31,165 nt of DNA from an uncultured Neisseria sp. Its GTDB lineage: Bacteria > Pseudomonadota > Gammaproteobacteria > Burkholderiales > Neisseriaceae. Below the pieces are notes generated by a model. The model was given only the letters and a program-made list of their open reading frames with translations, was not told the origin of the DNA and did no database searches. Position 1 is the first letter of the stretch; each line of letters begins with the position of its first letter. A program made the translations under genes and the position numbers. The DNA lies in contig CAKMQH010000007.1 of the NCBI GenBank assembly GCA_927911515.1, positions 1 through 31,165 on the forward strand, written 5' to 3'. Shown piece after piece: positions 16,614 through 23,265 of the stretch.

Positions 16614-17503
16614 TGTCGGACAGACGAGAAGCGTTGATTTTCCGGCATTTGTGGAATGACTTGATTTCCGAACAACAGGTTAGTCCAGTCAAATCTCCGA
16701 AAGGATTTGTATTGGGAGGACAACCCGGAGCAGGTAAATCAAATTTAGTAGGAATAATCCGTCAAGAATTGAATCGAAACGTTCTTATCATTAATGGCGA
16801 TGAGTTCCGTCGTTACCATCCTAATTTTGACGGCATACAAGAACAATATGGTATTGATTCTCCCAAACATACAGCCGCCTTTTCAGGACATATGACCGAA
16901 CGAGTAATAGAAAAGGCATTACGAGAAGGATATAACATCAGTGTAGAAGGTACATTTCGCACTACCGAAACGCCCATGAGAACGTTGGAAAAAATGCGTG
17001 AACATGGCTATGAAACTGCCGTCTATATACAAACAGCACCATCAGAAGTAAGCTGGCAAAGCACCTTGGAACGTTATCAGGTAATGGAGCTGCTTGGAGA
17101 AACACCAAGGGCAACGCCCAAAGAACATCATGACTTGGTTGTTAAGTTGTTGCCACAAAATGCGGACACCGTGTTTTTATCAGGCAAGGCCGATGTATTT
17201 AAAGTGTTTTCCCGTGAAGGATTGATATTTGATAGCAGGATATATAAAGGACAAATCCCGAGTATTATCATCGACCAAGAGTTGCACCGAAATACGCGCC
17301 GTCTTGAAATGTTGGAATCTCGTATTAAACAGGAATCTGACGTTCTGTCAGATTTTCAGAAAAAGGTTATTTATGAAGCAGAAAAACTGATAGCAGGATT
17401 ACAACCTGCTGACCAAGTTCATGCAAAGATCAATCTTTACGATAGTCAGCTTCAGCAGATTGAGCGGCAGATTTTAAATACAGATATTGGTTTTGACCGT
17501 TAA
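16610..17503 (+). CDS. Zeta toxin (UDP-N-acetyl-sugar kinase family)
   Basis: About 297 residues from ATG 16610 (ATG 16601 and 16613 are alternatives). Walker A GGQPGAGKS (residues 36-44), NGDEFRRYHP with the catalytic Asp and adjacent Arg, ISVEGTFR, then a helical extension. Zeta toxins of gonococcal conjugative plasmids phosphorylate UDP-activated sugars and drain cell-wall precursors. The last about 45 residues (AGLQPADQVHAKINLYDSQ, ending IGFDR) are not part of the kinase core and match the C-terminus of the 209-aa protein at 11.9 kb. Element stabilisation is the likely role; delivery with the transferred DNA is possible. Confidence 0.88.
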   Translation: MMSDRREALIFRHLWNDLISEQQVSPVKSPKGFVLGGQPGAGKSNLVGIIRQELNRNVLIINGDEFRRYHPNFDGIQEQYGIDSPKHTAAFSGHMTERVIEKALREGYNISVEGTFRTTETPMRTLEKMREHGYETAVYIQTAPSEVSWQSTLERYQVMELLGETPRATPKEHHDLVVKLLPQNADTVFLSGKADVFKVFSREGLIFDSRIYKGQIPSIIIDQELHRNTRRLEMLESRIKQESDVLSDFQKKVIYEAEKLIAGLQPADQVHAKINLYDSQLQQIERQILNTDIGFDR

Positions 17504-17511
17504 ATTTAATA

Positions 17512-17538
17512 GGCTATCAATTTGATGGCCATTTTTTT
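17512..17538 (+). terminator. Terminator after zeta
   Basis: GGCTATCA, loop ATT, TGATGGCC (one G-T pair), then ATTTTTTT. Confidence 0.75.
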
Positions 17539-17603
17539 ATACGATAAAACAGAAAGATGTTAAATTTTAAGCTTTTACTAATTACAAATTTTGAATTAAT
17601 GCG

Positions 17604-17634
17604 TAAACTTGATTATGTTACAAAATCAAGTTTA
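17604..17634 (+). promoter_or_regulatory. Operator-like inverted repeat in front of umuD
   Basis: TAAACTTGAT (17604-17613) and ATCAAGTTTA (17625-17634), a perfect 10-bp repeat with an 11-nt spacer ending 4 bases before ATG 17639. It does not match the E. coli LexA box. Likely bound by UmuD itself or another repressor. Confidence 0.65.
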
Positions 17635-17638
17635 CTTT

Positions 17639-18229
17639 ATGAGTACCATTAAAATGACAAATCATGGCGGCAGCCGAAAAGGTGCTGGAAGAAAGCCCAA
17701 ATCAGGTGGAAAAACCGTTGTGAAAAGGATTCCAGCTTCACTTGTTGGAGAAGTGGATAATTTAATTGTTCAAGCGCGTACTGAAACAAAGGTACCGATG
17801 GATGCGATGTTTCCGTCTAAAAATCCAATTGAATTACTAATCCCATTGGCTCTTGAGAAAATACCGGCAGGCTTTCCAAGTCCAGCAGAACCTTATATCG
17901 CCGAATACATAGACTTCAACAAATATTTGATTTCTAACCCTGCGGCCACTTTTTTTGCTCGGAGCGGCGGTCAATCAATGCTTGATGCTGGTATCGATAA
18001 AGACGACATATTGGTTATCGACCGTTCAGTCACTCCCAAGCACCGAGATATTGTCATGGCTGATTTGGGAAATGAATTCACTATTAAACGACTGCATAAA
18101 TTTCCTGATGGCCGTATAGAACTTCATTCGGAAAACAGTTCTGGCGACTATCCTAATTTTTCCCCTAAAGAAGGAGATACTTGGGCAATTGTCGGTGTAT
18201 TGCGCTTTATTATCAAAGATTATAGGTAG
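17639..18229 (+). CDS. umuD: UmuD-like S24 peptidase with N-terminal DNA-binding-like extension
   Basis: 196 residues from ATG 17639 (ATG 17654 is an alternative; an upstream TTG would overlap the operator). The C-terminal half is a LexA/UmuD peptidase: cleavage site Ala77-Gly78 in IPAGFPSPAEPY, Ser113 in ARSGGQSM, Lys150 in EFTIKRL. The N-terminal 60 residues (GGSRKGAGRKPKSGG, then VVKRIPASLVGEVDNLIVQA) resemble a basic tail plus ribbon-helix-helix, longer than classical UmuD. This suggests that the protein represses its own operon until self-cleavage. umuC follows after five bases. Confidence 0.85.
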   Translation: MSTIKMTNHGGSRKGAGRKPKSGGKTVVKRIPASLVGEVDNLIVQARTETKVPMDAMFPSKNPIELLIPLALEKIPAGFPSPAEPYIAEYIDFNKYLISNPAATFFARSGGQSMLDAGIDKDDILVIDRSVTPKHRDIVMADLGNEFTIKRLHKFPDGRIELHSENSSGDYPNFSPKEGDTWAIVGVLRFIIKDYR

Positions 18230-18234
18230 ATAAC

Positions 18235-19481
18235 ATGTACGCGCTGATTGACGGAAACAGTTTTTATGCGTCGTGCGAGCGAGTATTTCGTCCCGAGTTG
18301 AAACATACTGCGATTGTCGTTTTGTCTAATAACGATGGTTGCGTCGTGGCACGTTCAGCGGAAGCTAAGGCGATGGGCATCAAAATGGGTGTGCCGTACT
18401 ATCAGGTGCAACATTTAGAAAAACAAGGTCGTCTGAAAGTTTTCAGTAGCAATTATGAGTTGTATGCCGATTTATCACGTCGGATGATGGATACGATAGC
18501 AGGACTAGTTCCGTCTATCGAAGTCTATTCTATTGATGAATGCTTTGCAGACCTAACCGGCATGGAGAATCTTGCCGGGATTGGTCGTGAAATAAGAGAG
18601 CGGGTATTGAGATGGATAGGCATACCAACCTGCGTAGGTGTTGCACCAACAAAAACGCTGGCTAAGTTCTGTAATCATTTAGCAAAAAATATCCGAAACA
18701 TTTCGGCGGCGTAGTGGTTTGGACTGATTGGTCAGTGGCAATACAACAAAGGGCTTTGTCCAGTCAGTCTGTATCTGAAGTTTGGGGGATAGGTGACCGA
18801 ACAGCGACTAAACTTAACAAACAAGGAATCGTCACTGCATGGGATTTTGTCAATGCTGATAGTTATACTTTACGCAGTTGCTATGGGGTAGCTATTGAAC
18901 GTGTACAACGCGAATTGCAAGGTATTCCTTGTCATGAACTTGAAATTATTTCCGATAAAAAACAACATATTTTACGTAGTAGAAGTTTTGGAAAATCAGT
19001 AACTAAAATTGAGGATTTACAGGCGGCCATTAGCCACCATGTATCATCAGGGGCTGAGAAGTTGAGACAAGAAAAAACGCAAGCCTGTACTCTTAGTGTG
19101 TTTATTCAAACAAACCGTTTTAGAGAGGCACAGCCTCAATACTATGGACATCGGATTACTTCAATTTTTCCAACATCTGATTCTATTGTATTGAGTAGAG
19201 TCGCCCATGATTTACTGGGGAGTATTTATCGATCCGGCTTTGTTTACAAAAAATGTGGAATTGGACTTGGGGGGATCGAACAAATTTCACAAAGTGATTT
19301 GTTTGGTAGTCCTGTGACACATGAGGAATTGATGCAGAGTATTGATCAAATTAATACTAAATTTGGTAGGAATACCATTTCCCTTGCTGCTGAGAAATTG
19401 GGCCGACAATGGCATATGAGCCGTCAAAAATTGAGTCCTTGTTATACGACTAGGATAGATAGTTTTCTCGTAATACCATAA
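18235..19481 (+). pseudogene. umuC: UmuC, Y-family DNA polymerase V catalytic subunit, frameshifted at 18684-18689
   Basis: MYALIDGNSFYASCERVFRP (metal-binding Asp6), NNDGCVVARSAEAKAMG, and YSIDECFADL (catalytic SIDE) are all present. One A is missing from the A run in AGCAAAAAAT, so the frame stops after NIRNISAA; restoring it gives LAKKYPKHFGGVVVWTD. The second frame holds the HhH region (VWGIGDRTATKLNKQGI) and little finger, ending in about 415 residues in total, close to normal. Error-prone polymerase, common on mobile elements. Confidence 0.9.
18426..18437 (+). other. DNA uptake sequence AGGTCGTCTGAA
   Basis: Exact mucosa-type 12-mer inside umuC. Confidence 0.85.
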
Positions 19482-19546
19482 TTTCGTAGAGAAGGAAAGA
19501 TGTTTTTATGAACTATTTTCTTTTTTGAATCAATGGCATAAATAAA

Positions 19547-19574
19547 AATAGCCTAAATATAAATTTAGGCTATT
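19547..19574 (+). terminator. Hairpin after umuC
   Basis: AATAGCCTAAAT, loop ATAA, ATTTAGGCTATT: a perfect 12-bp stem but no T run, so the terminator call is moderate. Stretch 19482-19606 shows no gene. Confidence 0.55.
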
Positions 19575-19606
19575 GACAAACTTGCAGTAATAATGCAAAA
19601 TGGAAA

Positions 19607-19848
19607 ATGCCCTTGATTAAACAAGTAACGGCAATTACTGTTTCGTCAAAGGGATCATGTATCAGGGTTAAGGAATCAGACCTTGTAAAAACTATTTGTT
19701 TGTGTAGACAACAAGCGAATAGTACATGATTAGGGCTGGAAATGTCAATAAGTTTTACATTCTTATCAATTGGGGTTATGTGAAACAACGGACGAAGTAC
19801 AGTATAAAAGTTGGTTCCAAGAATATAAGGAGCCAAACATGGCCTTGA
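19607..19848 (+). pseudogene. Possible small basic protein, frameshifted
   Basis: Two frames join if one base is added near 19725: MPLIKQVTAITVSSKGSCIR ... RQQANST continues as MIRAGNVNKFYILINWGYVK ... RSQTWP, stopping at 19848 inside the next gene start. About 80 residues, basic. Support is weak: no good ribosome binding site and an alternative open frame on the opposite strand. Confidence 0.3.
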
Positions 19849-19982
19849 ATTCAATCATAATTTACGATAAAGGCTGGGTCAAAGTCCGTTACCGCCGAGT
19901 GCGAAACAGTGACCGAATCCTAGACGCGCATGATTATGGTTATGAATATTGGTGTTTCCCCGTTAAAACACGGAAGCATTAA
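19839..19982 (+). CDS. Small unknown protein (47 aa)
   Basis: MALNSIIIYDKGWVKVRYRR then ILDAHDYGYEYWCFPVKTRKH. TAAGGAGCCAAAC is a strong ribosome binding site for ATG 19839, and a good terminator follows immediately. Basic and rich in Tyr; no family recognised. Confidence 0.55.
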   Translation: MALNSIIIYDKGWVKVRYRRVRNSDRILDAHDYGYEYWCFPVKTRKH

Positions 19983-19995
19983 TAAATATAACTCT

Positions 19996-20024
19996 AAAGC
20001 CACCCAGAAATGGGTGGCTTTTCT
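19996..20024 (+). terminator. Terminator after 47-aa gene
   Basis: AAAGCCACCCA, loop GAAA, TGGGTGGCTTT, then TCT. Confidence 0.85.
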
Positions 20025-20125
20025 GTCTTAGATAATGCCATTTTATCTATATGAGGAGTTATCAGCATTACTTTCGTATATCAGAAAAGGTCAAAAATTT
20101 TCTCAAAAATATAAAATCTGAGAAG

Positions 20126-20288
20126 AAAAGCCCGCCGTAGGGGGCAAGAGGAAAATAGGTGTGGCAATTTTGCAGGTTGCCGAAGGTGCCGGAAAAGTTG
20201 CCTAAGTCTATTTTCTTCTTGGGGGCGTGGGGACGTTTCTGCCGAACCTTAGAGAGGCGGTAACGGGGCTGCGGCGGGCGTTTTTTTT
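20126..20288 (+). ncRNA. Putative structured RNA (about 165 nt)
   Basis: Nested helices: an outer stem GCCCGCCG (20130-20137) with CGGCGGGC (20272-20279), flanked by an A run and eight Ts; an inner stem AAGAGGAAAATAG (20146-20158) with CTATTTTCTTCTT (20208-20220), one G-U pair; and GGCAATTTT with AAAAGTTGCC. The 3' arm of the outer stem plus T run reads as a terminator. A TATAAA box lies just upstream. No ORF fits. Function unknown. Confidence 0.45.
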
Positions 20289-20313
20289 CCGTTAATTTCC
20301 CTTCAGCATATAT

Positions 20314-20347
20314 AAGGTCTCTGAAATCGCCATTTCAGACGACCTTT
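20314..20347. terminator. Hairpin with uptake sequence downstream of methylase operon
   Basis: AAGGTCTCTGAAA pairs imperfectly with TTTCAGACGACCTT; the 3' arm contains TTCAGACGACCT (20334-20345), an uptake sequence on the minus strand. Could terminate transcription from both sides. Confidence 0.65.
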
Positions 20348-20352
20348 ATATC

Positions 20353-21377
20353 TTAGTCATTGTAAATAATTTGCTCTATCGTCCACCATGTATGCGGATA
20401 ATTAGCCTTGAAATCTTCAATTTCCCATTGATAATCTTCATCATCAATTCCAGTGCCATAAATAAATTTTTTGTCAGAACCTATAAAATGTGTTGCCCTA
20501 ATACAACTTTTTCTAATACTTGCTTCAATTTCAGAAACATTATCCAACATCAAAAACTTAATTAGGGCTTGGGTATCCAGCTTTTCTTTAAAACAAAACT
20601 AACTGTTCTTCCAATGTCAACAAGGGGGCAGTTATCTTCGTTTCGTCTTGACTGTGCTGTTTTGCGTCGAAAGCGGCTATTTTGTCGGCTTCAATTTCGG
20701 CTTTCATATAGTCTTCAAAACCGCCACGCAACCAATGCACCGTCCGCCATGCCGTATGAAATTCGTTTTTTAAACTGTCTCCATGTATGATTTTTGCGGG
20801 GATACCGTAAAAATGGCATTGCACAAAACACATCCACACACACAACACGTCTATATCCACCGCAACCGCTGCCATATGTAACGTCGGAACTTTTCCGCTA
20901 TCGGCGATATGTTCAGCAAAGGCAAGCAAATTCGCACCGCTCCCGCAACACGGCTCAAGCAAGGAAACAAATCTTTGTTTTTCCAGTTTCTCCGCCGTGT
21001 CGATTCCTACCAGTTTCGCCATCACTCTTGACACTGACATCGGCGTAAAATACTGCCCGTTACGCTCGTTTGACGCGCCCAAGTCCATATAAAGCTCACC
21101 CAAAAAATCTTCGTAGCTCCCGACGTTTACCGCTCTAATGCAGCCCGAAGCCAAAACGCCCAAAAAGGTCAGGAAAAATTTTAAAAGCCTCTTCTTTATA
21201 TTCTCGGCGGATAGTGTGGTATCGCTCCTCGCGTATTTCCCAATCATCATCCCGCATATAACTATTAAAAATCGCAAGGGCTGCCAGCTCTACGAAATCA
21301 CGAAAAACATCAGACGGTTTATATGTCGCACCGAATGAATAAATGAGTTTTTTCAGCTCTTTAACCGTGTTATCCAT
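20353..21377 (-). pseudogene. N6-DNA-methylase-like protein, two single-base frameshifts
   Basis: Three frames in a row form one protein of about 340 residues: MDNTVKELKKLIYSFGATYK ... FKIFPDLFGR (from 21377), then LASGCIRAVNVGSYEDFLGE, NGQYFTPMSVSRVMAKLV and LLEPCCGSGANLLAFAE (SAM-binding motif I), then FKEKLDTQALIKFL ... WWTIEQIIYND to 20353. Breaks lie at AAAA runs 21153-21156 and 20590-20593, each with one A too many. The HsdM-like Q-F-T-P segment and motif I are present, but I see no NPPY/F motif after GDSL, as in a group of phage and ICE homologues; methylation activity is therefore uncertain. Likely host-defence evasion or an inactive relative. Confidence 0.75.
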
Positions 21378-21394
21378 TTTTTGCTCCCGAAGGT

Positions 21395-21406
21395 TTCAGA
21401 CGACCT
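21395..21406 (-). other. DNA uptake sequence (minus strand)
   Basis: TTCAGACGACCT, the complement of AGGTCGTCTGAA, in the gap between the two leftward genes. Confidence 0.85.
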
Positions 21407-21430
21407 TTGCCGCCCGAAACCGTTTAGCCA

Positions 21431-21829
21431 TTACCACCAACTGTCATAGAAAACTGCTCGCCCCTCAGCTATCGCTAACCGCGCATTCGCTATAAAGGTT
21501 TTGGTTTCTGTAATGTCTTCGGGATAAATTTGCGAATCTCCAAAGAAAAAGCCTGGCGTGTATTCTAGTTTTTCATCATTTAAATCAGCTTCCAGCCGTT
21601 CTAAATCTTTGAGTTCTAGCCGCACAGTGCAACAATTAAATACATCGGCTTTGCCGCCTTTTTGCCGATATAGTTTTTCCATCCAGCCATGTAGATGGTT
21701 AAATTTCCGCCAGTACGCAAATTGATTCAGTTCTGCTTCATCGCGTTCATCTTCACTCACATTCACATCGGTTTGACGGTCGCCAACAAACTCGGCATTC
21801 ATGGTGTAGCCGTACATATCAAGTCCCAT
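21431..21829 (-). CDS. Phage/ICE-type hypothetical protein starting MGLDMYGY (132 aa)
   Basis: The N-terminus MGLDMYGYT plus a central FAYWRKFNHLHGWMEKLY is the signature of a widespread family of phage and integrative-element proteins of unknown function. Acidic, 132 residues, ends FYDSWW. GAAAGGATTATCAA precedes the start. First gene of a leftward pair with the methylase-like gene; co-occurrence of the two is usual on mobile elements. Confidence 0.7.
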   Translation of the reverse strand: MGLDMYGYTMNAEFVGDRQTDVNVSEDERDEAELNQFAYWRKFNHLHGWMEKLYRQKGGKADVFNCCTVRLELKDLERLEADLNDEKLEYTPGFFFGDSQIYPEDITETKTFIANARLAIAEGRAVFYDSWW

Positions 21830-21869
21830 TTGATAATCCTTTCATATTCATAAATGTTCATTCATAAAT

Positions 21870-22100
21870 AAACAACCATCGGGGGCAGCGGCCGCCGTGT
21901 TGTGATGTCGTAAAAAATTTCAAAGCGCAAAAAGTCCAGACTGGCTTTGTGCGGCTTTTATCTTTGTCCGGTGCGCCCTCTGTGGCGTGGTGGAAAAGGT
22001 AGAAGCCGTGCAAAGGCACTTGTCTTGGTCTGGACTTTTTGCGCTTTGAAATTTAGACATCAACCAACAACACGGCGGCCGCTGCCCCCGATGGTTGTTT
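21870..22100 (+). repeat. Giant inverted repeat / 67-bp stem hairpin next to oriT
   Basis: Three consecutive arms pair: 21870-21902 with 22068-22100 (33 bp, perfect, containing GCGGCCGC), 21903-21909 with 22056-22062 (7 bp), and 21915-21941 with 22028-22054 (27 bp, perfect). The 86-nt centre folds further: 21945-21965 with 21995-22015, 21 pairs, of which four are G-T/G-U wobbles. Wobbles pair only when the + strand (DNA or RNA) folds. No ORF fits. It lies between a leftward operon and the proposed nic site. Confidence 0.85.
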
Positions 22101-22110
22101 CAAACCTTCA

Positions 22111-22172
22111 GCCGCTCTGCGGCGTTTCCGCCCTTTGGGGCGGAATTGAAAAAACGCTTTAGGGCGTTTTTT
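22111..22172 (+). terminator. Run of three hairpins before nic
   Basis: GCCGC/GCGGC (22111-22123), TTCCGCCC/GGGCGGAA (22126-22145) and AAAAAACGC/GCGTTTTTT (22149-22172). The last ends in T6 and could terminate transcription or serve as the relaxosome inverted repeat. Confidence 0.7.
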
Positions 22173-22200
22173 GGCACTCGTTGCCTATCCTGCGTATTGT
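22149..22200 (+). other. oriT: Candidate oriT with RP4-type nic sequence
   Basis: CTATCCTGC at 22185-22193 matches the core of the RP4 nic region (CTATCCTG then cut then C), expected for a MOBP relaxase such as the one encoded here. The cut would fall between 22192 and 22193. An inverted repeat (22149-22172) ends 20 bases upstream of the cut, and a TraK-like gene follows, as in IncP plasmids. Confidence 0.65.
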
Positions 22201-22253
22201 TTTGATTTGCTGTTTATATGGGATATAGGCGTTACTTTGAGGAGGTGATACGC

Positions 22254-22313
22254 ATGGACTTGGATATGTGTGAATATACTGAAGTATGGAAATGTATTTA
22301 TTTGATTATTTGA
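22254..22313 (+). CDS. Tiny ORF (19 aa) with perfect Shine-Dalgarno
   Basis: GAGGAGGTGAT (22240-22250) is an almost full anti-16S match, then ATG encoding MDLDMCEYTEVWKCIYLII. The strength of the binding site is unusual in this window. Could be a leader peptide for the TraK-like gene or a remnant. Confidence 0.35.
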   Translation: MDLDMCEYTEVWKCIYLII

Positions 22314-22324
22314 CATACTAATTA

Positions 22325-22345
22325 TATAAATAATGATTATTTATA
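22325..22345 (+). promoter_or_regulatory. AT-rich palindrome
   Basis: TATAAATAA, TGA, TTATTTATA. Lies in an AT-rich 130-base stretch after the tiny ORF, with a TTGACA at 22310-22315. Likely a protein-binding site at oriT or a promoter. Confidence 0.45.
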
Positions 22346-22406
22346 ATTTCTTTAGTATTTTTGGGATTAAGAATGTTGATTTTTGGAATAAATATGTATA
22401 TATTGA

Positions 22407-22428
22407 CACTTATATATGAATATAAGTG
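22407..22428 (+). promoter_or_regulatory. Operator-like inverted repeat before TraK-like gene
   Basis: CACTTATAT, loop ATGA, ATATAAGTG: a perfect 9-bp dyad overlapping TTGACA (22403-22408) and ending 13 bases before the ATG at 22442. Probably autoregulatory. Confidence 0.5.
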
Positions 22429-22441
22429 AATAGATACGCAT

Positions 22442-22827
22442 ATGAGCGATTTAGAAGACTTCGTGAAGAACAATGCTCCGTCAGGCAAAAAATCCAAACT
22501 TGATGCCTTTGCCGGAGAGATTTTCAAATTGAAAACTTGGGTTACTCAGAAAAAGATATTCTGAGATTCCTGCTTGAAAAAAAGGGAATAAAAGTAAGCC
22601 AGCCAACTTTGAACAGGTTTATCCGTAGTCATATCGGTAAAACTATCATCACATCCGAAACAAATCATCAACCTATTAATGATTCCGTACAAGTCAGAAA
22701 CAGACAGGTCAGTACCGTTACTCCGACAGTTCCTGCCCCTCAAAAAACTAACTCTGAAAAATCGCAACGACCAATCATTGGCAAGTTTGACCCGAACAGT
22801 GAAATTGACGTTAATGAACTGATGTAA
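22442..22827 (+). pseudogene. traK: TraK-like oriT-binding protein, frameshifted near 22536
   Basis: MSDLEDFVKNNAPSGKKSKL, DAFAGEIFKLKT, then after restoring one T: LGYSEKDILRFLLEKKGIKV, SQPTLNRFIRSHIGKT. About 128 residues. The pattern (hydrophobic helix, GYS-x-KDI, K-G-I-x-VS-x-x-TL-x-RF) resembles the helical DNA-binding half of IncP TraK, which wraps oriT. It sits just beyond the nic candidate; traL and traM homologues occur 5 kb downstream, in IncP order. The C-terminal 60 residues are polar linker. Family assignment is by pattern and context. Confidence 0.6.
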
Positions 22828-22860
22828 AAAAAGCCGTCCGATTAATTCAGACGGCTTTTC
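22826..22860. terminator. Terminator after TraK-like gene
   Basis: AAAAAAGCCGTC pairs with GACGGCTTTT; it contains GCCGTCTGAA on the minus strand. Confidence 0.8.
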
Positions 22861-22883
22861 ACAAGCAGAGATGTACGCAGAAA

Positions 22884-23040
22884 TCAATACATCAAACAAT
22901 CCAGATACTCCACTACCGCCGTTAGGTGACCTCGGTTTTCTATGGGCAGTTTCACGGCTGCGGGTTCAGTTTCGTATTTGATGTCATGGTTTGCTGCGGC
23001 TTTAGAGTGCTACAAGGATTTTTCCACAAAAACTGTACAT
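22884..23040 (-). pseudogene. Small unknown gene, frameshifted
   Basis: GAGGAGGGGAT followed by ATG (23040) encodes MYSFCGKILVAL and then stops. Removing one base near 23003 leads into KAAANHDIKYETEPAAVKLP, IENRGHLTAVVEYLDCLMY, ending at 22884. About 51 residues. The strong ribosome binding site is the main support. Family unknown. Confidence 0.4.
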
Positions 23041-23118
23041 ATCCCCTCCTCAAAAACACCCATATCCGCCCAAACGCCAATATCCATCTGCATCATACAA
23101 AATTGCACAAAAAACAAT

Positions 23119-23132
23119 CAGGCGGCCGCCTG
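23119..23132. repeat. Perfect 14-bp palindrome
   Basis: CAGGCGGCCGCCTG with no loop, followed on the + strand by an AT-rich ATATTTTTTG. It shares GCGGCCGC with the arms of the giant hairpin. The surrounding stretch 23041-23265 shows no convincing gene. Confidence 0.5.
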
Positions 23133-23265
23133 TAATATTTTTTGATAGTGGTCTGTGATCGTGGTCTTTGTATAAAGGCCGTCCTATACGGACAAAGTTC
23201 TCTGTCCTCAAAAGCCAATGTTCTTTGTTCAATATGTACAAACACAGTATTTTCAATTACTTATT

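Noticed and set aside
19570..19854. 94-aa ORF on the minus strand
   Set aside because: Overlaps the umuC hairpin and a well-supported start on the plus strand; no ribosome binding site.
22926..23145. Two plus-strand ORFs of about 68 aa
   Set aside because: They lie antisense to a small minus-strand gene with a much stronger ribosome binding site and show no protein-like features.
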